Made by a program: the position numbers and the translations under genes. A stretch of DNA of 5,171 bases from Candidatus Methanoplasma sp. (GTDB lineage Archaea; Thermoplasmatota; Thermoplasmata; Methanomassiliicoccales; Methanomethylophilaceae): the NCBI GenBank assembly GCA_031256615.1, contig JAIRQG010000015.1:1-5171 (forward strand), given 5' to 3'. This document shows, piece by piece, positions 1 to 5,164 of this stretch. The notes below the pieces were generated by a model. The model saw only the letters and a list, made by a program, of their open reading frames with translations, made no database searches and was not told the origin of the DNA. Numbering within the stretch: the stretch's first letter is position 1; the number at the start of each line of letters is the position of its first letter.

Positions 1-27
1 TATTAACGATGAAACAAATGATGTGAT

Positions 28-699
28 GTGCAGATCCACGTGAACGGTATCGACATACACTACGTTTCGGAAGGCGAAGGCATGCCTATTTTACTACTGC
101 ACGGCAACGGGGAGGATCACAGTATCTTCGACCGCCTAATAGAGGATCTGAAAAAAGACCGAAAAGTATTTACCATAGATACGCGCGGACACGGGGAAAG
201 CGAAAAGGTCGATTCTTTCCGTTATTCGGATATGGTGGAGGATGTCGCAGCGTTCATCGCGGAACTGGGCATCGAACGGCCTGTGCTTTACGGTTTCAGC
301 GACGGCGGGATCGTCGGGCTGATGCTTGCATCAAAATATCCCGATATGCTGTCGGGGCTCATCGCAAGCGGCGCGAATCTTACCCCAAAGGATCTGAGAC
401 CGTCATTCCGTGTGATGACACGTGTGAAGAATGCTTTCAAAAAGGACCCTCTGTTGGAATTGATGCTCAATGAACCCAGCATCACGGATGATGACCTGGA
501 GAGAATAAAGATACCCGTTCTGATAACGGTCGCCGAAAAGGATATCGTTTCCGTCTCCCACGCAGAGCATATTGCGGGCAAGATACCGCGCGGCAGCATG
601 ACGGTCGTTCCGAAGGAGGATCACGGCAGTTATATTGTACACTCGGAGAAACTGTTCCCGCTGATATCGGATTTCATTGACAGCATCTCCGCGGTTTGA
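28..699 (+). CDS. Alpha/beta hydrolase, small-lid type
   Basis: This is a 223-residue alpha/beta hydrolase-fold protein, probably a cytoplasmic esterase- or lipase-like hydrolase; the substrate cannot be read from sequence. The fold is shown by the strand plus oxyanion motif LLLHGNGED (residues 22-30), the DTRGHGES motif (51-58), and the nucleophile elbow YGFSDGG (88-94) with Ser91. Asp172 in VAEKDIV and His199 in KEDHGSY complete the Ser-Asp-His triad, so all catalytic residues are present. It is shorter than the usual 250-290 residues; the shortening falls in the cap region between about 120 and 150, so the lid is reduced. The start is GTG at 28, because an in-frame TGA at 19-21 rules out anything earlier and the family beta-strand begins at once (MQIHVNGIDIHY). 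There is no clear ribosome binding site in the 27 bases available. It converges on the flavoprotein gene. The fold is certain, the specific activity unknown. Confidence 0.9.
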   Translation: MQIHVNGIDIHYVSEGEGMPILLLHGNGEDHSIFDRLIEDLKKDRKVFTIDTRGHGESEKVDSFRYSDMVEDVAAFIAELGIERPVLYGFSDGGIVGLMLASKYPDMLSGLIASGANLTPKDLRPSFRVMTRVKNAFKKDPLLELMLNEPSITDDDLERIKIPVLITVAEKDIVSVSHAEHIAGKIPRGSMTVVPKEDHGSYIVHSEKLFPLISDFIDSISAV

Positions 700-709
700 C
701 CTGCAGAGA

Positions 710-1195
710 TCATTGAGGACCCGGTCTGGGCTTCTTCTTTCCCGTGAAGTCGGTGGAAACGATCTTGAAAACACAGACCGTTTCGGCTTCTTTGTCAGTG
801 AAAGCCACATCCCTTCCTGTCTGATGCCTGAACAGAACAGATAATGCCTCGCATTTTTCGGCAGCGTCCCGAATGAAGACAGCTTCCCCGTACCCTATTA
901 CGCTTGCAAAATAGTAGCCCGATACGCATGGGTTATCAGGAAAAACAGACTCGCCTTCGACCATCATCTCAAAACAGACCTTGTTGCTCTTGCCGAGGAT
1001 CTCTATCTTCCTTCCCTCGTGCGCACTGTGGAGATATAATTCCAGCGTTCCGTCGCTGGGGAACCGGTATCCGAAGCTCATCGGTATCACATACGGCATA
1101 CCGTTGTCGACCATTGCAACATGGCATGTCCTGCATTGGAGGATGATCTCTTCTATCTCGCTTCTGTCCTTTATTTCTCTGTCTTTTCTTCTCAT
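710..1195 (-). CDS. NimA-like FMN-binding split-barrel protein (pyridoxamine 5'-phosphate oxidase family)
   Basis: This is a 161-residue protein of the pyridoxamine-phosphate-oxidase-like flavin-binding family, in the subgroup that includes the 5-nitroimidazole reductase NimA. Members are small cytoplasmic homodimers that bind FMN (some bind F420 or haem). Diagnostic stretches are the N-terminal MRRKDREI (1-8), the beta-hairpin DNGMPYVIPMSFGY (30-43), YLHSAHEGRKIEIL (54-67), VCFEM (73-77) and the C-terminal FKIVSTDFTGKKKP (143-156). Length is normal for the family. The start ATG gives the canonical MRRKDREI terminus. Upstream on the coding strand is an AATATA box at 1216-1221, about 24 bp before the ATG, so the mRNA could be leaderless; an AAAGGT stretch is only a weak ribosome site. 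It lies 26 bp downstream of tRNA-Leu on the same strand and converges on the hydrolase. Nitroimidazole reduction is not implied; the natural substrate is unknown. Confidence 0.9.
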   Translation of the reverse strand: MRRKDREIKDRSEIEEIILQCRTCHVAMVDNGMPYVIPMSFGYRFPSDGTLELYLHSAHEGRKIEILGKSNKVCFEMMVEGESVFPDNPCVSGYYFASVIGYGEAVFIRDAAEKCEALSVLFRHQTGRDVAFTDKEAETVCVFKIVSTDFTGKKKPRPGPQ

Positions 1196-1215
1196 ACCGG
1201 CCGGGGACCTTTTGC

Positions 1216-1221
1216 GTATAT
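1216..1221 (-). promoter_or_regulatory. Possible TATA box for the NimA-like gene
   Basis: The coding strand reads CCAATATACG directly after the tRNA CCA end. The AATATA core lies about 24 bp upstream of the ATG at 1195, the distance expected between a TATA box and a transcription start at or near the start codon. This suggests a leaderless transcript, although read-through from the tRNA promoter is equally possible. The call rests on position and composition only. Confidence 0.35.
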
Positions 1222-1307
1222 TGGTGCAGGGGAAGGGATTTGAACCCTTGTATCACTAAGAACAGGATCCTAAGTCCTGCGCCTTTTCCGTGCTTGGCTA
1301 CCCCTGC
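1222..1307 (-). tRNA. tRNA-Leu (anticodon UAG)
   Basis: A complete cloverleaf reads on the minus strand. The acceptor stem is GCAGGGG (1307-1301) with CCCCTGC (1232-1226), perfectly paired. After U8-A9, the D arm has a GCC/GGC stem and a GG pair in the loop. The anticodon stem CAGGA/TCCTG encloses the loop CTTAGGA, with anticodon TAG (1272-1270) that reads CUN leucine codons. The T arm is AAGGG-TTCAAAT-CCCTT. A discriminator A (1225), as expected for leucine, precedes an encoded CCA (1224-1222). The 13-nt variable region (1250-1262) marks a type II tRNA, although it can form only about two base pairs, fewer than is usual. There is no intron. The NimA-like gene follows 26 bp downstream on the same strand. 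Confidence 0.97.
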
Positions 1308-1332
1308 GTGCAACAACCCGACGGCGCTTTTT

Positions 1333-1346
1333 CTTATTATCTTTTC
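1333..1346 (-). promoter_or_regulatory. Probable archaeal TATA/BRE promoter of tRNA-Leu
   Basis: Upstream of the tRNA the minus strand reads GAAAAGATAATAAG. The ATAATAAG core is centred near 1337, about 30 bp before the mature tRNA 5' end at 1307, which would place transcription start near 1310. The purine-rich GAAAAG just upstream resembles a BRE element. The spacing fits a stable-RNA gene, but the box is not a strong consensus. Confidence 0.5.
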
Positions 1347-1383
1347 TTGCCTTTCCTTGAACAGAACATCCCGCGAACGAATC

Positions 1384-1400
1384 CAATTAAGTATAAAACA
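1384..1400 (+). promoter_or_regulatory. Probable TATA box/BRE of the iorAB operon
   Basis: The sequence CAATTAAGTATAAAACA contains a good archaeal TATA-like core (GTATAAAAC, centred near 1395) preceded by an A-rich BRE-like flank. Transcription would begin near 1420, leaving a leader of only about 10 nt. The ribosome site GAGGTG (1416-1421) would then lie at or across the 5' end of the mRNA, so the true start may be slightly upstream. The 8-bp palindrome GATATATC at 1401-1408 lies between box and start and could be an operator or a second TATA-like element. Confidence 0.5.
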
Positions 1401-1429
1401 GATATATCGGAAGAAGAGGTGCCCTGATA

Positions 1430-3241
1430 ATGAATATTCTTGAAGACAGCGGCAAGGACCTGCTGCTGGGGAACGAGGCGATCGTGAGAGGCCTTATAGA
1501 GGCCGGCGTGAGGGTTGCGTCCACATACCCCGGGACTCCGTCATCGGAGATAGGGAACATCCTTGAGGAGATCTCCGAGAAGGCTGGGATGTATTTTGAA
1601 TTCTCATCAAACGAAAAGGTAGCGTTCGAAGTATCCGCTGCCGCTGCGATCGCGGGCGTAAGATCATTCGCCTTCATGAAACATGTCGGCATGAACGTGG
1701 CGGCCGATACGCTGATGACGCTTGCCTATTCAGGAGTTAACGGCGGTATGCTCATACTGAGCGCCGACGACCCTTCCGCCCACAGTTCTCAGAACGAACA
1801 GGACAACCGATATTATTCCTCGCTCTCCCTGCTTCCCATGATGGAGCCGTCCACGCCCGCCGAAGCGAAGGAAATGATAGGGTACGCTTACGAGATATCG
1901 GAAAAGCTCGGCCTTCCGATCATCTACAGGACGACCACCAGGGTCAACCATGCAAGATCGATAGTTGAATTCGGACCTATCGAAGACACCCGCAAAAAGG
2001 GGCATTTTGTTAAAAATACACAAAGATTCGTCAACATACCCGCTTTCGCAAAGAATAACAGGCTCAGACTTCTTGAGCTCAATAAAAAGGCGCATGAACT
2101 CTCCGAGATCTCGCCCTTCAATTACATAGAGGGGGACGGAGACATTGGCGTAATAACTTCCGGAGTGAGTTACACTTACATCAAAGAGTACACTTCCGGG
2201 GCATCGATCCTGAAATTGGGGTTCACCAATCCTCTCCCCGAAAAAAAGATCGCCGATTTCATAAAGGGCAAAAGATACATCATTGTCGCAGAAGAACTGG
2301 AACCGTTCCTGGAAGACCAGATATTCCGCATATGCGCCCAGAATAACCTCTCTGTTCCGATATACGGGAAGAGGTCCGGACATCTGCCGAGGGAGTGGGA
2401 ATTCTCCCCGGACACAATGAAGAGGCTGAAAGACCTGCTTACGGTCAGAGATATGCCCGTTCCTCTCGCTCCGATCGGCATGAAACTTCCGAACCGCCCG
2501 GCAACCCTTTGCGCCGGATGCCCCCACAGAGGCATGTACGCTGCGGCAAAGAAGGCCGTGGGCAAAGAGGATGTTGTTTATTGTTCGGACATCGGCTGCT
2601 ACACTCTCGGCGTGCAGCCTCCCTTCAACACCGCCGACCTAGTGATATGCATGGGCGGCGGAGCCGGGGCTGCGGGAGGGTTCGGGAAAGCCACGGATCA
2701 GAAAGCGATCGCATTCATCGGAGATTCGACATTCTTCCATTCCGGTGTCACCCCGCTGATATCCGCGCTTTTCAACGGCCACAGGATAGTGATGGTCATA
2801 CTTGACAACAGAACTACCGCGATGACCGGCCACCAGCCAAATCCCGGAACGGGAAGGAACTTCGGCAGCGTTAATACCGAGCCGATAAGCATAGAGGCTC
2901 TTGTAAGAGGCCTGGGGGTGAAGTTCATTGAGACTATCGACCCGTATGACGTAAAGGCGGCCGAGAAGGTCATGAAGGACGCTTTGGGATTCGACGGCGT
3001 CGCTGTGGTCATCTCAAAATGCCCCTGCCCCCTCGAATTGAAGAAAAGCAAGACGCTTGTTATCAGAGAATGCCGTGTCAATCAAGATAAATGCATCCAT
3101 TGCCACATGTGCCTGAAGACCATCGCGTGCCCTGCGCTTGTTGCGAAAGGCGAGATGGTCATGACTGACGCCACAGCGTGCATAGGGTGCGGCATGTGCG
3201 CCAATGTCTGCCCCAAGGGTGCGATAGAGGTGATGAAATGA
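1430..3241 (+). CDS. iorA: Indolepyruvate:ferredoxin oxidoreductase, alpha subunit
   Basis: This is the 603-residue catalytic subunit of the oxygen-sensitive cytoplasmic enzyme that converts indole-, phenyl- and hydroxyphenylpyruvate plus CoA to aryl-acetyl-CoA, CO2 and reduced ferredoxin. In methanogens the reverse reaction is used to build aromatic amino acids from aryl acids. Domains in order are: ThDP pyrimidine domain with LLLGNEAIVRGLIEAGV (11-27), YPGTPSSEIG (33-42) and MKHVGMNVAADTL (83-95); a transketolase-C-like middle part; ThDP pyrophosphate domain with CAGCPHRG (361-368), SDIGCYTLG (386-394) and the metal-binding GDS...DNRTTAMTGHQ (431-469); and a C-terminal ferredoxin domain. 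Its first cluster motif uses Cys555, 558, 561 and 567 with CP; the second uses Cys584, 587, 590 and 594. All eight cysteines are present and the length is near the family's 600-650. The start is set by GAGGTG at 1416-1421, eight bases before the ATG. It overlaps iorB by ATGA. Confidence 0.97.
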   Translation: MNILEDSGKDLLLGNEAIVRGLIEAGVRVASTYPGTPSSEIGNILEEISEKAGMYFEFSSNEKVAFEVSAAAAIAGVRSFAFMKHVGMNVAADTLMTLAYSGVNGGMLILSADDPSAHSSQNEQDNRYYSSLSLLPMMEPSTPAEAKEMIGYAYEISEKLGLPIIYRTTTRVNHARSIVEFGPIEDTRKKGHFVKNTQRFVNIPAFAKNNRLRLLELNKKAHELSEISPFNYIEGDGDIGVITSGVSYTYIKEYTSGASILKLGFTNPLPEKKIADFIKGKRYIIVAEELEPFLEDQIFRICAQNNLSVPIYGKRSGHLPREWEFSPDTMKRLKDLLTVRDMPVPLAPIGMKLPNRPATLCAGCPHRGMYAAAKKAVGKEDVVYCSDIGCYTLGVQPPFNTADLVICMGGGAGAAGGFGKATDQKAIAFIGDSTFFHSGVTPLISALFNGHRIVMVILDNRTTAMTGHQPNPGTGRNFGSVNTEPISIEALVRGLGVKFIETIDPYDVKAAEKVMKDALGFDGVAVVISKCPCPLELKKSKTLVIRECRVNQDKCIHCHMCLKTIACPALVAKGEMVMTDATACIGCGMCANVCPKGAIEVMK

Positions 3242-3825
3242 GATACACAGTGCAGATCGTAGGTGTCGGCGGACAAGGGGTGCTTTTAGCCTCGATGGTG
3301 CTCGGCACCGCCGCGATGAGAAGCGGCCATAAAGTCGCGATGAGCGAGGTCCACGGGATGGCTCAAAGAGGAGGGAGCGTGATATGCACGCTCAGGATCG
3401 GCGATGACGTCATCAGCCCGCTTGAATCGACCGGCGGGGCAGATCTGATAATCGGGTTCGAGCCGGTGGAAACATGCAGATACCTTTCTTTGGGGAACGA
3501 AAGAACACACATACTGATGAATTTGGACCCTGTGTACCCGTCGATGGTCGCGGCCGGGTTTGAAGAGTATCCCGATATCCAGAAACTTGTCGATTCCGTC
3601 AGAACGCTGACCGATAACCTTATGACGATCGACGCAACGAAGATCGCTTTATCCGCGGGAAAGGCGGTTGCCGCCAATGCGGTGATGATCGGTGCGGTCG
3701 CGGCAGTCAAAGGTTTCCCGCTGAAGAAAGAACTCCTCAAAGAGGTATTGCTGGAAATAGTTCCGAGCAGATCAAAAGAATTGAATTCAAACGCATTCGA
3801 AATGGGTTACGGCGAAATGCCGTAA
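3238..3825 (+). CDS. iorB: Indolepyruvate:ferredoxin oxidoreductase, beta subunit
   Basis: This is the 195-residue partner of IorA, with the pyruvate ferredoxin/flavodoxin oxidoreductase gamma-type domain that supports the ThDP centre and binding of CoA or substrate. Typical motifs are the glycine loop VGVGGQGVLLAS (8-19), the EVHGMAQRGGSV stretch (37-48) and the GADLIIGFEPVET segment (67-79). A helical C-terminal portion (KELLKEVLLEIVP, 164-176) ends the protein. Length is usual for IorB. The ATG at 3238 is chosen because it shares ATGA with the iorA stop and has AGAGGTGA four bases upstream; reading further upstream merely retraces iorA in another frame. Translational coupling fits an equimolar complex. 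The stop codon is followed by the operon terminator. Confidence 0.96.
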   Translation: MRYTVQIVGVGGQGVLLASMVLGTAAMRSGHKVAMSEVHGMAQRGGSVICTLRIGDDVISPLESTGGADLIIGFEPVETCRYLSLGNERTHILMNLDPVYPSMVAAGFEEYPDIQKLVDSVRTLTDNLMTIDATKIALSAGKAVAANAVMIGAVAAVKGFPLKKELLKEVLLEIVPSRSKELNSNAFEMGYGEMP

Positions 3826-3846
3826 CCTGTAAGGAGGGAAGAACTA

Positions 3847-3870
3847 GGGGGAGGGGGAGTTCCCCCTTTT
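3847..3870 (+). terminator. Hairpin plus T-run ending the iorAB operon
   Basis: GGGGG (3853-3857), loop AGTT and CCCCC (3862-3866) form a stem that extends by an A-T and possibly two G-T pairs, followed by TTTT (3867-3870). It begins about 25 bp after the iorB stop. Archaeal termination depends mainly on the T-run, so the hairpin may aid 3'-end stability instead. On the opposite strand there is no T-run after the hairpin, so it is not an obvious terminator for the converging FtsZ-like gene, whose TAA overlaps the T-run. Confidence 0.7.
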
Positions 3871-4594
3871 AATGATCGTAAATTTTTATTCCCGAAGATA
3901 TCTTGATCTCGGACAGCGAGGCTGCAGCTTCTTTCATTGAGCCTGTCTTCTGGATGGAGAATATCTCTCCCTTTATCCCCGAGACTATACGTTCGGTCGT
4001 TTCGTCGACGAACCCGATTATACTCCTGTTCACAGCGCGGAACGCCTCGTTCATGGTCGCGTTCGGCATCAGCTCGAGTATCTTATCGTTCTCTATCACG
4101 AAGGTGTTGGGGCATACTGCCCTGATCGATCTCAGTCCTTCTCTTGCGGTAGGTACGCGGTCCGCCTCAAAAGAGAAGGGGTTTATTCCGATCGTGAATG
4201 TCATTAGATTATTGCGGTTGCATATCTCTGCTACCACTGACGCCGCGCCAGTTCCGGTTCCTCCGCCGAGTCCGGTGACCAAGAAGACGATGTCATGTCC
4301 TACGATCGCCTTCTCTATTTCTTCCTCATGAACTCTTGCGCACTTGTTTCCAAGCCTTGCGTCGCCCTTTGTGCCCTCGCCCTTTGTGACCGCTTTGCAT
4401 ATATAGATCTTTTTATCTGCGGCTGTTTCGTCCAGGGCCTTTTTATCTGTGTTTATGGCGATGGTATCCACTGGTGCAAGTTCCTTATAGAAACCACTAA
4501 CGACGTTGCAGCCTGCACCGCCTAGACCGACCACAGCTATGCGCGGCTCGATCGTTAAAGATGTGTCTTCTGTTCCCTTTGCGTTTGCTTCCAT
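3869..4594 (-). CDS. Truncated FtsZ/tubulin-family GTPase
   Basis: This is a 241-residue protein that matches the N-terminal GTPase domain of FtsZ, the tubulin homologue that forms the division ring. Visible elements are: an unstructured N-terminus (1-16); RIAVVGLGGAGCN (18-30, T1 loop); AINTDKKAL (46-54, T2); TKGEGTKGDARLG (70-82, T3); the tubulin signature GLGGGTGTG (108-116, T4); and FSFEADR (140-146). Helix H7 follows at about 182-204. The T7 loop, where FtsZ has NxDFAD to activate GTP hydrolysis in the next subunit, is replaced by GEIFSIQKTGS (209-219) with no acidic pair. The protein stops about 20 residues later, so the whole C-terminal domain is absent (FtsZ is usually 350-400 residues). 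iorB occupies the space beyond, so no detached C-terminal half exists. The ATG follows a weak GGGGA site. It lies 111 bp downstream of the RHH gene. GTP binding is likely; filament formation or hydrolysis is doubtful. Confidence 0.88.
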   Translation of the reverse strand: MEANAKGTEDTSLTIEPRIAVVGLGGAGCNVVSGFYKELAPVDTIAINTDKKALDETAADKKIYICKAVTKGEGTKGDARLGNKCARVHEEEIEKAIVGHDIVFLVTGLGGGTGTGAASVVAEICNRNNLMTFTIGINPFSFEADRVPTAREGLRSIRAVCPNTFVIENDKILELMPNATMNEAFRAVNRSIIGFVDETTERIVSGIKGEIFSIQKTGSMKEAAASLSEIKISSGIKIYDH

Positions 4595-4617
4595 GTGTGC
4601 ATCCCCGTTCTTTTTTT

Positions 4618-4628
4618 TCTTTTGTTAA
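4618..4628 (-). promoter_or_regulatory. Weak candidate TATA element of the FtsZ-like gene
   Basis: The coding strand reads TTTAACAAAAG about 30 bp before the ATG, followed by a purine tract (AAAAAAAAG) and then GGGGATGCACAC. If used, the mRNA would be almost leaderless. The rest of the 111-bp gap (4595-4705) contains only a 5-bp inverted repeat, AACTG (4648-4652) with CAGTT (4666-4670), of doubtful meaning. Co-transcription from the RHH promoter is an equally good explanation. Confidence 0.25.
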
Positions 4629-4705
4629 AGCGTTTGATCCTGTGAAGAACTGCGTTAGCATCCTTCAGTTGTTTTGTCTAAAGATTATTTCCCATCCCTT
4701 CTTCT

Positions 4706-5068
4706 TCATTTCATCTTCGAGGTCAGCTGTGCCGCCTTGAAGGCACGGTCGGCGGAATCCTCTTCGGTTTCCGGCTTCACGAGCTTCGCGATGACCCATT
4801 TCCTGATCAGCTCCTCTTCGTCGAAGGCGGTCCCATCCTCCACCATCAACCTGAGGGCCTCCAGTTGTACCTCTCTGAAGCGGACGAAGATCCCGCCTCC
4901 GGTTCCCGCAGCACCGGCCATTGGCTTTTGAGAGCTTATGTATCCGGCGATTGCGTCTCTGATGAAACGTGATCGATTTTTGATTCCCTTCTCTGTCATG
5001 AAGTCTTCCATCATCTGAAAGTCTTCGATTCCCATCCTGACCGAGAATGTTTCTTCTTTCTCTCCCAT
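4706..5068 (-). CDS. Ribbon-helix-helix DNA-binding protein with possible second RHH-like unit
   Basis: This 120-residue protein begins with a CopG/MetJ-type RHH domain: beta-strand ETFSVRM (6-12), helix 1 EDFQMMEDFMTEKG (15-28), turn KNRSRF (30-35) and helix 2 IRDAIAGYIS (36-45). RHH proteins bind DNA as dimers through paired beta-strands. After a flexible linker (KPMAGAAGTGGG, 48-59) comes IFVRFREVQLEALRLMVEDG (60-79) and EEELIRKWVIAKLV (84-97), which has the same strand-helix-helix order and may be a degenerate duplicate. The tail is charged. The ATG is fixed by a perfect GGAGGTGA site (5080-5073) four bases upstream. It is followed on the same strand by the FtsZ-like gene, as in the haloarchaeal cdrS-ftsZ2 pair, where the RHH protein regulates division genes. 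A transcription regulator of its own operon is the best inference; a DNA-anchoring partner for the GTPase is an alternative. Confidence 0.9.
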   Translation of the reverse strand: MGEKEETFSVRMGIEDFQMMEDFMTEKGIKNRSRFIRDAIAGYISSQKPMAGAAGTGGGIFVRFREVQLEALRLMVEDGTAFDEEELIRKWVIAKLVKPETEEDSADRAFKAAQLTSKMK

Positions 5069-5137
5069 TTCATCACCTCCGAGCCTATAGAGTTCCCATC
5101 CCTTTCAACTCGTTGTACCACTATAGTATCTCACTAG

Positions 5138-5146
5138 TATATAATT
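5138..5146 (-). promoter_or_regulatory. TATA box of the RHH gene
   Basis: The coding strand reads AATTATATA, a good archaeal TATA box and the best in the window. Transcription would start near 5116, leaving a leader of about 48 nt that holds the GGAGGTGA ribosome site. On the opposite strand it also reads TATATAATT, so it might serve a divergent gene beyond the window edge. Confidence 0.6.
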
Positions 5147-5164
5147 GTATCACAAATGTAATAC
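5147..5164. promoter_or_regulatory. 18-bp imperfect palindrome next to the RHH TATA box
   Basis: GTATCACAAATGTAATAC pairs at 7 of 9 symmetric positions: half-sites GTATCACA and TGTAATAC have one mismatch and are separated by two A residues. It abuts the upstream (BRE) side of the TATA box of the RHH gene, a position where a dimeric regulator could block or recruit the basal factors. The neighbouring RHH protein is the obvious candidate ligand. Confidence 0.45.

Noticed and set aside
1..27. Possible 3' end of an upstream gene (frame ending at TGA 24-26)
   Set aside because: Only eight codons are visible, too few to support a gene.
403..810. Minus-strand open frame of 135 codons bridging the hydrolase and flavoprotein genes
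   Set aside because: It overlaps two well-supported genes in other frames, has an Arg/Ser-rich composition typical of a shadow frame, and has no start signal.
1730..2527. Long open frame (265 codons) on the minus strand inside iorA
   Set aside because: It is fully antisense to a certain gene, has no recognisable domain or ribosome site, and its length follows from the codon bias of the + strand gene.
3178..3237. A start for iorB 20 codons upstream (ATG at 3178)
   Set aside because: Those codons lie in another frame of the iorA ferredoxin domain; the ATG at 3238 has a strong ribosome site and begins the conserved glycine-loop region.
3831..3838. AAGGAGGG, a perfect ribosome-binding-like sequence after iorB
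   Set aside because: No ATG, GTG or TTG follows at a usable distance; the next ATG (3873) is 35 bp away and opens only about 22 codons. More likely part of the G-rich 3' UTR.
4648..4670. Inverted repeat AACTG/CAGTT between the RHH and FtsZ-like genes as a terminator
   Set aside because: The stem is only 5 bp with a 13-nt loop and no T-run follows on the transcribed strand.
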